Shown here in pieces: positions 44,624 through 54,163 of a stretch of 64,000 bases of DNA. The notes beneath the pieces were generated by a model. That model did not search any database, had not been told where the DNA came from, and worked only from the letters and a program-made list of their open reading frames with translations. Position numbers and translations under genes: made by a program. The stretch is taken from positions 1 through 64,000 of the forward strand of contig JABWCN010000021.1 in NCBI GenBank assembly GCA_013359135.1, read 5' to 3'. The first letter of the stretch is position 1, and each line of letters starts with the position of its first letter. The DNA comes from Pseudobdellovibrionaceae bacterium (lineage in GTDB: Bacteria > Bdellovibrionota > Bdellovibrionia > Bdellovibrionales > Bdellovibrionaceae).

Positions 44624-46102
44624 ATGAATCAGAAAGTATCAGTAGTTTTAAAGGTGTCATTTCTCCTGGGCTCCATTTTCCTAACCTCCTGTTCTCCCCA
44701 CAGATTTTCAACAGAACAAGCAAGTCAGCATATATCTGAAGCTCTTGGTTGCGATGACTTTCAAAGCCAAGTTTTTGATGCTATCTACGAAGTAATTGAT
44801 CAAGACCGAAAACCTCTAAAGTTCCAGGAAATTGAAAACAAAATAGACAAAAATATTTCTAAATTATTAGCTGAAAAAAACTTTAACTCACGACAAGTAA
44901 ATCTTAGTTATAGTTTAAATCTGAAAATGAAAGAGCTTATTAAAACCCTACTTCAGCAAATGGAACTTCATCCTGAATTAAATTGGAAAGCACAAATCCA
45001 AAGCTTAATCGAATATGAAATGCAGGATATGTCTTCGGAAAATATCATTGAAACTCATAAAAAAATAAATAAATTAACAGCTGAAATCACTCAACTGAGT
45101 TCTGATCTTAATATTTCTTGTGGAAGAACAACCACCACAACTCCCTCTCTGACTCCCATTCCCAACGAACAACCCATTGAAGTTAACAGTCAACCAGCAA
45201 ATGGGCTATTCCACGGGATGAACCGTATTTTTGCAACTGCTTATCAAAGTTGTGATGTTTTAAATCTACCTGATTTAGACAGTAAAACACCTGCAGTTCA
45301 AGGAATTACTATTCTCTCTGAAATGCATTCGGATAATATCGGCCGTAAAAGAGTCATTTCTAGTCTTCCCGCAGTTATCAAAACTCACTATTATCTGAAA
45401 GACTCTAAATTTACTGATAACCATTGTCTTTCTATAAAAAACAATCCTCTTATTTATGATTATGGTGGAGAACCAGCTATCACTCAAGGAGCTCTTAATT
45501 TGTTTCTAAATGCAGGTTCTGGAACTAAAGTATTAGGTATAGATTGCTCGGCATATGTTATGGCCGGAATATTAGCCGGTGGAATTAAATACAAAGCCAA
45601 AGTCCCAAACAAAGCCATTTTTGTCAGACAAAACTCATCAAAATTCATCAACGCACAAACCTCTGGTTTTGATTGCTTTGAAAACATCAGCGTCTGGCCG
45701 GAAAACTCTATCAATGTTGGTGATATTGTTGCTGTTAAGGGTCATACATTAACAATTGATAAAGTAGGTAAAGATCCTTTTGGATTAAGTGAAGTAACAA
45801 CTATCAGCGACTGTTCTCAATTAAACTTTAAGAAATTTGATATCACCATAGCTCAAAGTAGCCCTTCAAAAAATGGTATTGGAATTAATAAATATAAAGT
45901 AAACGACTATCTTACTGAATCAGTAAAAATGAGAACTGCTTTTTTACAAATGGGTTACTACTCTTGCATTGCAAAATTTAAAAATCAAAAGATTACCCCT
46001 ATTAATACAGAATGGGGATTTATTAGACACAAAAAAACTCAAGAATGTCTAGCTAACACTATTCCTATTGTAGGACAAGAGTGTGTTAAATCTTGTTGGT
46101 AA
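44624..46102 (+). CDS. Lipoprotein with a divergent NlpC/P60-like domain
   Basis: A lipid-anchored protein with lipobox FLTSC (Cys23). Residues about 30-165 are helical and charged. A Thr/Pro-rich linker (TTTTPSLTPIPNEQ) comes next, then a domain in which LGIDCSAYV (C308) resembles the catalytic DCSG[FY]V of NlpC/P60 cysteine peptidases and GDIVAVKGHTLTIDKVG (H374) the GDLVxxxGHVxI motif with the catalytic His. A peptidoglycan endopeptidase or amidase is plausible but the match is weak elsewhere. Eight or more cysteines suggest disulfides. The gene is single and converges on the M16 pair. Confidence 0.7.
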   Translation: MNQKVSVVLKVSFLLGSIFLTSCSPHRFSTEQASQHISEALGCDDFQSQVFDAIYEVIDQDRKPLKFQEIENKIDKNISKLLAEKNFNSRQVNLSYSLNLKMKELIKTLLQQMELHPELNWKAQIQSLIEYEMQDMSSENIIETHKKINKLTAEITQLSSDLNISCGRTTTTTPSLTPIPNEQPIEVNSQPANGLFHGMNRIFATAYQSCDVLNLPDLDSKTPAVQGITILSEMHSDNIGRKRVISSLPAVIKTHYYLKDSKFTDNHCLSIKNNPLIYDYGGEPAITQGALNLFLNAGSGTKVLGIDCSAYVMAGILAGGIKYKAKVPNKAIFVRQNSSKFINAQTSGFDCFENISVWPENSINVGDIVAVKGHTLTIDKVGKDPFGLSEVTTISDCSQLNFKKFDITIAQSSPSKNGIGINKYKVNDYLTESVKMRTAFLQMGYYSCIAKFKNQKITPINTEWGFIRHKKTQECLANTIPIVGQECVKSCW

Positions 46103-46104
46103 GT

Positions 46105-47556
46105 TTAGAGTTGATTGACTAACTCTTTATCTCCAAATTGCGTTTTCGCCTTTGGATCAGTGTATATAAAAAACTTAACCTTATCTAAAGATAAGTTATT
46201 TTTAATCGCTAAGTTAACTTCTTCCAAAGTAATTTTTTCAATGTTCTTATAATAATCACTTAAGTATGAGTAACTGATTTCATTAAAATCAAGATACATT
46301 AGATTAAAGGCAAATGCATTTACTGTCTCTAAAACTCTTGGAAACTGAGCCATCAAAAGATTTTTTACAGAAGCCATCTCTTTTGCACTTATGCCGCTAG
46401 TTATAAATGCACTTAACTCGCCTTCAATTTGATCAATTACTTTCCTTGTTGAATCTACTTTTGTAAAAGTTGAAATATCTAAAGTTCCCAGATCTTTACG
46501 ATGATCAACCTGAGAACTGATAGAGTATGTCAACCCCAATTGATCTCTAATCTTAGAATTCAATCTAGAAACAAAACTACCACCAAGAACTTCATTGGCA
46601 ATCCTCATTTTTAGAAAGTCTGGATGATTTCTTGGAAATAATGGTTGAGTCATTCTAATCTCGGATTGAACCAATCCTTTTTTGTAGCTCACAAAGTACT
46701 TTTTTAGCGGTGGTTGAAAAGTAATGTTTTCAGTAGATGCTTCTACTTGTCTTGATGGCCATACCTTAAAAACTTCAACTATTTTTGACTCTAGCTCTTC
46801 ACTAATTGCTCCTGTCACTGCAAGAGTTGAATTGTTTGGTCTATAAAACTTCAAAAAGTGTTTTATCAATTCAGATCTTTTAATACTTTTAATTGATTTT
46901 TCATTTCCAAAAACAGGAAAAGCAAAAACAGAATCCTGAAAATAAATTTGATTCATTTTCATATTAGCAACTCCAGATGGAGAATCTTGAATTTTTTTTA
47001 GTTGAGCTAATACTTGGTTCTTTTTTTTCTGCAGTTCAGCTTCTTTAAATGCTGGTTTAAATAAAATCTCGGTATAAAGATCAATAATTTTCTCAGCTGA
47101 AAGAGTTAAACCATCAATCGAAATTGTAGTAAAATCTATGCCTGTCGAAATATCAAGCTCTGTTCCCAGGCTTGCTAGCTCATCAGCTAACTGATTAGCA
47201 TCTAAAGCACTTGTTCCTTGCTCTAAAAGATTGGCAGCAAAATAATTAATGCCTAAATTACTTTTCGTCTCATTTCTTTGTCCCACTTTCACTAACAAAG
47301 ATAATTCCATAGTAGGGAGCGAAAAATCTTCCACAAAAATAATTTTGAGACCATTTTCTAAAGTCATTTCTTTGTATGGTTTAAGTCGAATACTAGGCGT
47401 ATTTACTTGCTTTAAAACTGCTTGTGAAATTCCTTTGGAGTTCTTTTTCTGATTACTAACGTTAGAGTTAACACAAGCGGAGGTAAAAAAAATAGCACCA
47501 GCAACAAGGCTAGACTTTAATATTTTGATTATTTTTTTATTGTTATTTATTCTCAT
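46105..47556 (-). CDS. M16-family peptidase, catalytically inactive partner
   Basis: An exported M16 (pitrilysin-type) protein. It begins with a signal peptide with a possible lipobox (FFTSAC, about residue 28). It keeps the M16 fold (NGLKIIFVED, LPTMELSLLVKVGQRNE and the R-Y/F region later) but the zinc motif HxxEH is replaced by NYFAANLLEQG, so it cannot bind zinc. Such inactive halves pair with an active M16 to form the working heterodimer. The preceding gene is active and its stop overlaps this start (ATGA), so the two are made together. Confidence 0.9.
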   Translation of the reverse strand: MRINNNKKIIKILKSSLVAGAIFFTSACVNSNVSNQKKNSKGISQAVLKQVNTPSIRLKPYKEMTLENGLKIIFVEDFSLPTMELSLLVKVGQRNETKSNLGINYFAANLLEQGTSALDANQLADELASLGTELDISTGIDFTTISIDGLTLSAEKIIDLYTEILFKPAFKEAELQKKKNQVLAQLKKIQDSPSGVANMKMNQIYFQDSVFAFPVFGNEKSIKSIKRSELIKHFLKFYRPNNSTLAVTGAISEELESKIVEVFKVWPSRQVEASTENITFQPPLKKYFVSYKKGLVQSEIRMTQPLFPRNHPDFLKMRIANEVLGGSFVSRLNSKIRDQLGLTYSISSQVDHRKDLGTLDISTFTKVDSTRKVIDQIEGELSAFITSGISAKEMASVKNLLMAQFPRVLETVNAFAFNLMYLDFNEISYSYLSDYYKNIEKITLEEVNLAIKNNLSLDKVKFFIYTDPKAKTQFGDKELVNQL

Positions 47557-48908
47557 TGTTTTGGCTCCAAAACTACCACTGAGCGTTGATTTTGATTTAA
47601 ATATTTAGAAGCCACACTTTTTAACTCTTCCGGTGTTACAGCTAAATATTTATTAAAATCATTCAATATATTTTCATAATTTCCTGTAGTAATCTCTGAC
47701 GTTGCCAAGGCTCTTGCTTTCCCATCAATTGTTTTTAAAGAATCAACTATAGCCTTAATTGACAAAATTTTTGCTCGTTCTAATTCTTTTTCACTAACTG
47801 GATTATTTCTTAAAATATAAATATCGTTATAAACAAGATTTAAAGCTTCATCAATAGGCAAACTAGGCTTCATCGAAACATAGACATTAAGCATTCCATG
47901 ATCCTGCATATTAAAGTGACTGCAATTAGTACTAGTTGCAATCTGCTTCTTATCTACTAATCTCTTATGTAACCGACTAGAATTTCCGCCTCCTAAAATT
48001 TGACATATCAAATCCATAGCGTACATATCAGGATGATTCTGAGGAACACTTTGAAAAGACAAATTGAAACTTGAGTTTTGTACAGTTTTTTTTAGTTTAG
48101 CATTATATTGAACAGTCTGTGTTGGCTCCTTAATTACCTTTCTTACTGGTAAATCTTTGAAGGGTAAACTTCCATAATATTTTTCTATTAATCTTTTGGT
48201 TTCATTTATTTTGATATCGCCGGCTAAAACGACAACGGCGTTATTAGGCACATAGTAAGTCTGATAAAAACTGCGAAGAGTTTCGACGTTATAATTTGAA
48301 ATATCTTTCATGGTACCTATCACAGGATTTTTATAGGTATGAACTTTGAAGACAGTAGCCATGGTCAGCTCTAACAAAGACATGATAGGATTATTATCCA
48401 CCCGCCATCGGCGCTCTTCTTTAACGACTTCACGTTCAGATGTTAAGTCCTCTTCTCTTAATAACAACTGACTCATTCTATCAACCTCTAACTGCATCAT
48501 AAGTTCTAGTTTTGAGCTCGGCAAATTTTGATAAAATCCTGTATAATCATAAGTTGTAAAAGCATTGTTAATAATACCATTTTCGTGAAGAATTCGGTCA
48601 AACTCATTGCCAGAATATTTCTTTGAACCCTTGAACATCATATGTTCTAACATATGAGCAGCCCCAGTAACACCTTGGTACTCATCTCTTGATCCTACTT
48701 TGTACCATGTATGGTAGCTAATAAGAGGCGTAGTATTATCTTGATGAAGTAATACTGTTAAGCCATTTTTCAGAGAGTATTTTTGTACAGGAAAATTAAT
48801 TTTAATATTCTCTTTGGTTTGAGTAAAACTCAGTCTCGAGAAAAAAATAATTAGAATAAAAATAAAAGAAACAAATTGTTGTGTTTTTTTAAAAAAAAGA
48901 CTCTTCAT
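47553..48908 (-). CDS. M16-family zinc peptidase, active partner
   Basis: A periplasmic insulinase-like zinc protease. Residues 1-30 form a signal peptide. The inverted zinc motif is HMLEH (H85, E88, H89), followed by the third ligand Glu in the SEREVVKEERRWR region. The rest has the two-lobed M16 core. About 451 residues is one M16 unit; the inactive partner supplies the other. Its start lies 68 bases after the fliL stop, so it may be in the fliL transcript. Confidence 0.93.
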   Translation of the reverse strand: MKSLFFKKTQQFVSFIFILIIFFSRLSFTQTKENIKINFPVQKYSLKNGLTVLLHQDNTTPLISYHTWYKVGSRDEYQGVTGAAHMLEHMMFKGSKKYSGNEFDRILHENGIINNAFTTYDYTGFYQNLPSSKLELMMQLEVDRMSQLLLREEDLTSEREVVKEERRWRVDNNPIMSLLELTMATVFKVHTYKNPVIGTMKDISNYNVETLRSFYQTYYVPNNAVVVLAGDIKINETKRLIEKYYGSLPFKDLPVRKVIKEPTQTVQYNAKLKKTVQNSSFNLSFQSVPQNHPDMYAMDLICQILGGGNSSRLHKRLVDKKQIATSTNCSHFNMQDHGMLNVYVSMKPSLPIDEALNLVYNDIYILRNNPVSEKELERAKILSIKAIVDSLKTIDGKARALATSEITTGNYENILNDFNKYLAVTPEELKSVASKYLNQNQRSVVVLEPKQ

Positions 48909-48976
48909 TGGCTCAGGTTATTTTCATAACCAACTAGCGTCAACATATTGAATTTTTTGAAAACTAAGGTCTGGTT

Positions 48977-49489
48977 TTACTGAACTACAAAGTCGCTAAA
49001 GTAGATATCTTTAACGACGCCCCTAGGGATGATTTTATTAATTTCAAGAGCTATTTTTTCTTTTAAAAAGAGTTTTCCTTGCATAGTCTCCAGATCTGAA
49101 AATGTTTTTTCATTTAAAATTTCAACTATTTTGTCTCTAGTTCTGGCTCTATTTTCTGTATTAATAACATCTTCAAACCCTTCCTGATCAAGCATTTCTA
49201 GATTTACTTCAAGTCGAATCGTTCTTTTTGGTTCTCCGCCTAAATTCACGGTAAATTTATCCATAGTATAGATAAATGGCCCCACTAAATCTGTAGGCAC
49301 TTCAGAAGCTATTTGCCTCTCTAAATCACCTTCGGTGATTTTTGGATTTTCATAACCAATAGTCCCTTTATATGTCAAAAACAAGCCACCACCACCTACG
49401 GCTATATTCACAACTAATAAAACCAGACCCATTATTTTCTTTAAATCGATTTTTTTTGTCTGTTGTTCTGCTTTTTTTTCTTCAGCCAT
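48977..49489 (-). CDS. fliL: Flagellar basal-body protein FliL
   Basis: A single-pass inner-membrane protein near the stator. Basic and charged N-terminus, a transmembrane helix (about 20-40) with LLVVNIAVGGGGLFL, and a periplasmic domain (about 65-170) with YTMDKFTVNLGG and RTIRLEVNLEM and the closing IYFSDFVVQ, matching FliL. 170 residues is normal. FliL helps MotAB bind or remain at the motor. No other flagellar gene lies in the window, so it is not in a classic flagellar operon. Confidence 0.9.
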   Translation of the reverse strand: MAEEKKAEQQTKKIDLKKIMGLVLLVVNIAVGGGGLFLTYKGTIGYENPKITEGDLERQIASEVPTDLVGPFIYTMDKFTVNLGGEPKRTIRLEVNLEMLDQEGFEDVINTENRARTRDKIVEILNEKTFSDLETMQGKLFLKEKIALEINKIIPRGVVKDIYFSDFVVQ

Positions 49490-49630
49490 TAGTTCCTCTC
49501 ATAAAACTCTTCGGTTCTTTAGTCCTGAGACCTTAGATAACTAGGAAAAAAGAACTTATATACAATAATAATCTAGACTTTTGTCCTCATAAAGATGATT
49601 CATTTTGAGATGGTAACCTATTGATTAATC

Positions 49631-50749
49631 ATGAAAAAAATAGTTCAATTAGATTATATGCAAAGCTCTTATTCAAAACTTAATAGACTGAAAAATAATT
49701 ATAAGAATTTATTAATTTTTTTTATAACTCTGTTTACAATTGGTTTTTCTATCTCCGTAAAATCAGAATCATCGAACAAAAATGAAAAAGCTCCAGCCTC
49801 TCTAGAGGAAGACAAAAAAAATAATTTGATTGACTCAAAGATATTAAATTCTGAAATATTACCTGAACAATTGCTACAAATCGCAGATACCCAAGCCTTT
49901 GCAAAATATGTATTTATTGCTGATAAATTTCAACGGCGCCTTTTCCTCTATGAAAGATCTGGAACTTCAATTAAACTTGTTGAAGCTGTTCCCGCAGATA
50001 TAGGAAAGAATGGTGGAAATAAAACCAAAGCTAATGATAAGAAGACCCCAGAAGGAATTTATTTTTTTCAAAAAAATTTAAAACCTCCAGAAATTCCATT
50101 CGACCAATATGGCAAAATGGCTTTCACTCTTGATTACCCTAATATTTTTGATGAAAGAGAAAAAAAGACAGGCAACGGTATTTGGCTTCATTCTGTTCCG
50201 GACTCTGTTCCTCTAACTAGAGGGTCTAGAGGTTGCGTTGTTGTTAGAAATGAAGTGATTGAAAAATTATTCAGTTTTATTCAGCTTAAAGAAACTCCCA
50301 TTCTGATTTTTGATAAAGTTAACTTTGTTCCTCCTTCTGAACACACCAAGAAAAGAGATGAAATTTCAAGTTTTTTAAATTCCTGGAAAGATGCTTGGCA
50401 AAGCAAAGACATAGATAAATACTTAAGTTTTTATGATAGTGAGTTCAAATCCATGGGTTTTAACTTCAAAAGATGGAAAAGATATAAGCAAGGACTGGTA
50501 GATAAATACGGATATATCAAAGTAGATTTCGACCAGCCTTTTATTCTCATTCATAACAATCAACTTATTGTAAAAACTTTACAAAAATACGAAAGTGATA
50601 AGCATAAAGACTTTGGTATCAAGATGATTCATGCTTTGAAAGTAAACGGCCAGTATAAAATCATCTCTGAAGATTGGAAAGAAGCTGATCCAAAAGGATT
50701 TGAGCTAGCTACGCAACAAACTCAAAGTTCACAGATTATAAAACAGTAA
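49631..50749 (+). CDS. L,D-transpeptidase (YkuD) with an NTF2-like C-terminal domain
   Basis: An exported peptidoglycan enzyme. A signal peptide or anchor lies around residues 25-45 (a second ATG at residue 10 would shorten the leader). The YkuD domain (about 90-225) has H187 in GIWLHSV and the catalytic C202 in SRGCVVVRN. A C-terminal domain (about 240-365, SFLNSWKDAWQSKDIDKYLSFYD) looks like the NTF2/SnoaL fold and is found in Proteobacterial YafK-type relatives. The family makes meso-DAP cross-links, anchors lipoproteins or exchanges D-amino acids. A predator could use it on prey wall. Confidence 0.9.
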   Translation: MKKIVQLDYMQSSYSKLNRLKNNYKNLLIFFITLFTIGFSISVKSESSNKNEKAPASLEEDKKNNLIDSKILNSEILPEQLLQIADTQAFAKYVFIADKFQRRLFLYERSGTSIKLVEAVPADIGKNGGNKTKANDKKTPEGIYFFQKNLKPPEIPFDQYGKMAFTLDYPNIFDEREKKTGNGIWLHSVPDSVPLTRGSRGCVVVRNEVIEKLFSFIQLKETPILIFDKVNFVPPSEHTKKRDEISSFLNSWKDAWQSKDIDKYLSFYDSEFKSMGFNFKRWKRYKQGLVDKYGYIKVDFDQPFILIHNNQLIVKTLQKYESDKHKDFGIKMIHALKVNGQYKIISEDWKEADPKGFELATQQTQSSQIIKQ

Positions 50750-50759
50750 GAATCCAATG

Positions 50760-50782
50760 AAAGATTTACCTCCATCTTTTTT
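50760..50782 (+). terminator. Weak candidate terminator of the L,D-transpeptidase gene
   Basis: AAAGAT and ATCTTT around an 8-base loop, then three more T. It starts ten bases after the stop. The stem is AT-rich and short. Confidence 0.4.
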
Positions 50783-50846
50783 CATATGTTTTTATTTATT
50801 ATACAGGCGTATAGACTTTTAAAGACAATTCAAGGAGGTATTACAG

Positions 50847-51263
50847 ATGAAATTTTTTTTAATCTTAATCAATTTGCTGTGCTTGAATTTATATACAGCT
50901 AAAGCACAATATCTAAAGCCAACAGAAGATCAAATTGCTGAGGTAGATGAATTAAATGATCGAATTTATATCTCTATTGAGGGCAATAAGGTCAGTAACA
51001 CTGAACAGATTTTCGATTGTATTTCAAAATCTTTACACTTTGAAAATACCGCAGATAAGAGCTTAGAAAGTCTAAAAGAACAATTATCAAATTCCAAATA
51101 TACCAGTAAAGAAACTCATATTACAATCCATCATGGCAATTCTATTTATCAAAGGTTAGGACAGGCTAAATGGCAGAAGTTATTAAACGTTCTTAATTCA
51201 GCTGAAGAAGAAAATGTTAATTCGATGGGACTAAAAAATATTTTTATTATGTACTGGGACTAG
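50847..51263 (+). CDS. Small exported protein of unknown function
   Basis: Unrecognised. Residues 1-20 form a signal peptide (LINLLCLNLYTAKA). The mature 118 residues have one cysteine, a helical middle (EQIFDCISKSLHFENTADKSLESLKEQL) and no motif I know. An AAGGAGG site eight bases before the ATG gives a strong start. It stands alone, with its stop close to the convergent small acidic gene. Confidence 0.7.
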   Translation: MKFFLILINLLCLNLYTAKAQYLKPTEDQIAEVDELNDRIYISIEGNKVSNTEQIFDCISKSLHFENTADKSLESLKEQLSNSKYTSKETHITIHHGNSIYQRLGQAKWQKLLNVLNSAEEENVNSMGLKNIFIMYWD

Positions 51264-51269
51264 CTCACA

Positions 51270-51464
51270 CTAGTGAGCTTCGTCACCGATCTCTTCTACC
51301 ATTTCTTCATCGTCATCAGAAGAAATATCAACATTGTTTGCAACATCAGGAAGTTCTGAAAGGTGTTTTTGAAGCTCTTCTTGAGTTAAAAGATTATTTT
51401 TTAAGTACCATTCAGTTAATCTTGAATCAAACTTAAGTTTTTTTAAAGCCTCATTTAAAGCCAT
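51270..51464 (-). CDS. Small acidic protein of unknown function
   Basis: A 64-residue cytoplasmic protein with a helical basic N-terminal half (LNEALKKLKFDSRLTEWYL) and a very acidic tail (SSDDDEEMVEEIGDE). GGGAG five bases before this ATG supports it; a codon five positions earlier is open but lacks spacing. It may be an adaptor or a small regulator. No family recognised. Confidence 0.7.
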   Translation of the reverse strand: MALNEALKKLKFDSRLTEWYLKNNLLTQEELQKHLSELPDVANNVDISSDDDEEMVEEIGDEAH

Positions 51465-51587
51465 CGTATCTCCCGACAATTCACCCTTGGTGTATAATTA
51501 TTTATAATCTACATAACTTAACTTCGACCTGGTTGTCCATAATTTTATTTCAGAACAATCAGCTAAACCACCACCCAAAAAAATCTA

Positions 51588-52358
51588 TTAGTTCCAATAC
51601 CTTGGATCTTTTTTTGAAGCTGGCTCCTCTTTTTCATTATCAACTACTAAGCGTAGATTTCTAGACTTCTTTTTTGCTCTCTTATCAAGCTCTAGTTTCA
51701 CCAAAAAAGACCATACTAACATATAAATAACCCCAGAAATTAATCCACCCAGGTGGGCCAAGTAAGCCACCTCGCCTCCAACAACGCCAGAACTCATGAG
51801 TGAAGCAAACTGAATAAATGCCAAAATCATCACAAAGTAACGCGCCTTCATGGGAAACATCATGAAAAAATAGATAACGCGATCTCCAAATAACCAACCA
51901 TAGGCAAGCATTAGGGCAAACAAAGACCCACTGGCCCCAACAACAGGTACTAACAAACCCTTTTGAGAACCAGTAAAATAGGCATAAAGCCCAACTCCAA
52001 GGCAATAAACTATAGCTGCCCCTATGCCATTGACTATGTAAAATAGTAAAAACTTTTTACCTCCCCAACGCTGTTCCAACTCGCCTCCCATAAACCAAAG
52101 CATCAGCATATTAAACAAAATATGGGTGATTTGTGATTGGGAATGAAGAAAAATATAGGTTAATGGTTGCCAAATTTGAAAATCAAAAATCACTCTTCCT
52201 GGCTGCAGACTAAAATACTCTGATAAAGGAAAGCCAAAGAAACCTTCCAATAAAACTTGGCCAATAAACCAAACTGAAACACTAACGATCATTAACCATT
52301 TCACAACGGGAGGAAATGGAGGCATAGCCATTTGCACTTGTGGCGGTCGGTAATTCAT
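51588..52358 (-). CDS. Rhomboid-family intramembrane serine protease
   Basis: A six-helix inner-membrane protease. The catalytic pair is S143 in GASGS and H202 in AHLGGL; HILFNM (H79, N83) supplies the oxyanion residues, as in GlpG. 256 residues with a basic C-terminal tail. It follows the HIT gene by 24 bases, in a unit with the signal peptide peptidase SppA. It should cleave transmembrane substrates near the outer face of the membrane. Confidence 0.94.
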   Translation of the reverse strand: MNYRPPQVQMAMPPFPPVVKWLMIVSVSVWFIGQVLLEGFFGFPLSEYFSLQPGRVIFDFQIWQPLTYIFLHSQSQITHILFNMLMLWFMGGELEQRWGGKKFLLFYIVNGIGAAIVYCLGVGLYAYFTGSQKGLLVPVVGASGSLFALMLAYGWLFGDRVIYFFMMFPMKARYFVMILAFIQFASLMSSGVVGGEVAYLAHLGGLISGVIYMLVWSFLVKLELDKRAKKKSRNLRLVVDNEKEEPASKKDPRYWN

Positions 52359-52382
52359 AAAATGAAAACTCCTATAATGAGA

Positions 52383-52958
52383 TCACTTACTAAAATACCT
52401 CATAAAGTTATCAAATGTCTGCTCTAGAGTTTCAATAACGACTTTAGTCTCAGCAATTAAGGGAAAAAAATTCAAGTCTCCAGACCATCTCGGCACAATA
52501 TGAAAATGTAAATGATCTGGAATTCCTGCTCCCGCAGCGGCACCATGATTCATACCTAAATTCATCGCCGCTGGATGATAAATATTTTCAATTGCCATCA
52601 TCGCTTTTCTGACTGTTGCCATTAAATCTTCATACTGGACTGGACTTAGCTCCAATAAGTTTCCTATGTGGTTCAATGGTAAAATTAAAATATGTCCATT
52701 ATTATATGGAAACTTATTCAAAAGAATCATGGAATACTCGGAGCGATAGACACATAATGAAGCTTTACCGACACCCATAGAAGCTGCATCACAGAACACA
52801 CAAGTTTTAGGTTGATCAATTTTTTTGATATATTGATACCTTTCAGGCCTATACAAAACACGACGTTTAATAGGCCAATCGACTATAGCTTCTTGTTTTT
52901 TTAAGGTCCTTTGAGTTTTCTTTTTTCCTAGAACCTTTTTGTTTTTTTTAGTTTTCAT
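52383..52958 (-). CDS. HIT-family (histidine triad) nucleotide phosphorylase/hydrolase
   Basis: HLHFHIVPRW is the HxHxHxx triad. CVFC and H in NLGMNHG are typical of the Ap4A-phosphorylase/Hit side of the family, and a Cys pair near the N-terminus (CVFC) suggests a zinc site. A 40-residue basic extension precedes the domain. The reading frame starts 11 bases before the sppA stop. Likely substrates are dinucleoside polyphosphates or nucleotide monophosphate conjugates. Confidence 0.91.
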   Translation of the reverse strand: MKTKKNKKVLGKKKTQRTLKKQEAIVDWPIKRRVLYRPERYQYIKKIDQPKTCVFCDAASMGVGKASLCVYRSEYSMILLNKFPYNNGHILILPLNHIGNLLELSPVQYEDLMATVRKAMMAIENIYHPAAMNLGMNHGAAAGAGIPDHLHFHIVPRWSGDLNFFPLIAETKVVIETLEQTFDNFMRYFSK

Positions 52959-53940
52959 CTGCCTTCCAGAAACCAGGCATAATCAGCATTGGCTGATTGA
53001 TATATTCTGTTTTTAGTATAACATTCATAGCCGATTTAAGAGCTTCCCCTTGTAATGAGGCCAATCCTGCTAAGTTTTTGCCTAAAGAATTTACAGGATC
53101 ATCTTCATTTGCTTCACCAAAATCAAAGATACTTCTTTTCTTCTTTGGCAGCTCGATCACCTCGAAATCACTTCCTAAATTAGCTTCTTTTGCTGCCAAC
53201 TGTACTGCATCCTCAAAGGTTCCCTCTTGGTCAGCAAACCCCATTTTTACAGCAGTAGTTCCTGTAAAAACTCTTCCATCAGCATACTGATCCAGAACTT
53301 CATCTTTAAGTTTACGCGACTCCTTAACTGTGGATCTAAACTGTTGATAAACCTCTTTAATCATGTCTTGGAACAGTGATTTTTCATCTTCTCGCATTTC
53401 TCTAAATTCGTTTCCAGAATCTTTGTATTTTCCTGACGTTATCGTAAATCTTGAAACTTTAGCCCAGTCGTAAAGTTTACTTAAATTAGCAAATTCCATA
53501 ATAACTCCTATAGAGCCTACCAAGGCCCCTGGAGCCACAACAATTTTATCGCAGGCCACAGCTGAATAATAGGCTCCGCTTGCCATAATTCCAGTTGTCA
53601 CACAAATAATTGGTTTCTTTGTTTCCTCTCGAGCGCGTTTAATTTCAGCATAAACTTCCTGAGATGGTCCAACAGCTCCTCCCGGAGAATTCACATTAAT
53701 AACTATCGCTTTGACATGAGAATCTTTTTTATATTTTTTTAGATTCTTAATAAACTTTTTGCCATTCATAATCACACCAGAAAGTTCCATATGAAGGATT
53801 GAGTTTTTCTCAACTTTAATTGAAGCTTCTTCATCATTAGAAGAACTAAAAAAGGATCCGCCTTTTTTTAGCAACAAAAATAATCCTACAAAAATCACCA
53901 ACACCAAAATAATTTTAAAAGTATAACTTTTCTTCTGCAT
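52948..53940 (-). CDS. sppA: Signal peptide peptidase SppA (36K type)
   Basis: A membrane-bound serine protease that degrades leftover signal peptides. A single N-terminal helix (about 8-24) and a Ser/Lys ClpP-like domain. GGAVGPSQ, TGIMASGAYYSAVA (catalytic Ser) and LVGSIGV are hallmark stretches, and SGKYKDSG supplies the general-base Lys. 330 residues is the short bacterial form. AGGAGA lies nine bases before this ATG; an earlier TTG is in frame but lacks a ribosome site. It leads a unit with HIT and rhomboid genes, so two membrane-peptidase activities are co-made. Confidence 0.93.
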   Translation of the reverse strand: MQKKSYTFKIILVLVIFVGLFLLLKKGGSFFSSSNDEEASIKVEKNSILHMELSGVIMNGKKFIKNLKKYKKDSHVKAIVINVNSPGGAVGPSQEVYAEIKRAREETKKPIICVTTGIMASGAYYSAVACDKIVVAPGALVGSIGVIMEFANLSKLYDWAKVSRFTITSGKYKDSGNEFREMREDEKSLFQDMIKEVYQQFRSTVKESRKLKDEVLDQYADGRVFTGTTAVKMGFADQEGTFEDAVQLAAKEANLGSDFEVIELPKKKRSIFDFGEANEDDPVNSLGKNLAGLASLQGEALKSAMNVILKTEYINQPMLIMPGFWKADEN

Positions 53941-54163
53941 AAACTTTATCTCCTGAAGTAAACTTCTAAGTTCAAATTCTATACAGAAAGTAAGACATTG
54001 AGTAGAGCTCTTTTCAACGGATTGCATTAATTTATTCTATCAAATTTATTCATGTACTTTCTTTAGTCATAGCTTCTGATTTTTCAGGTCCTTAACATTA
54101 AGTTGACCTGTGATTTTATTTTGATTAAACACCTTCACATTGTTGCTTTAGGAGTCTTAGTTC

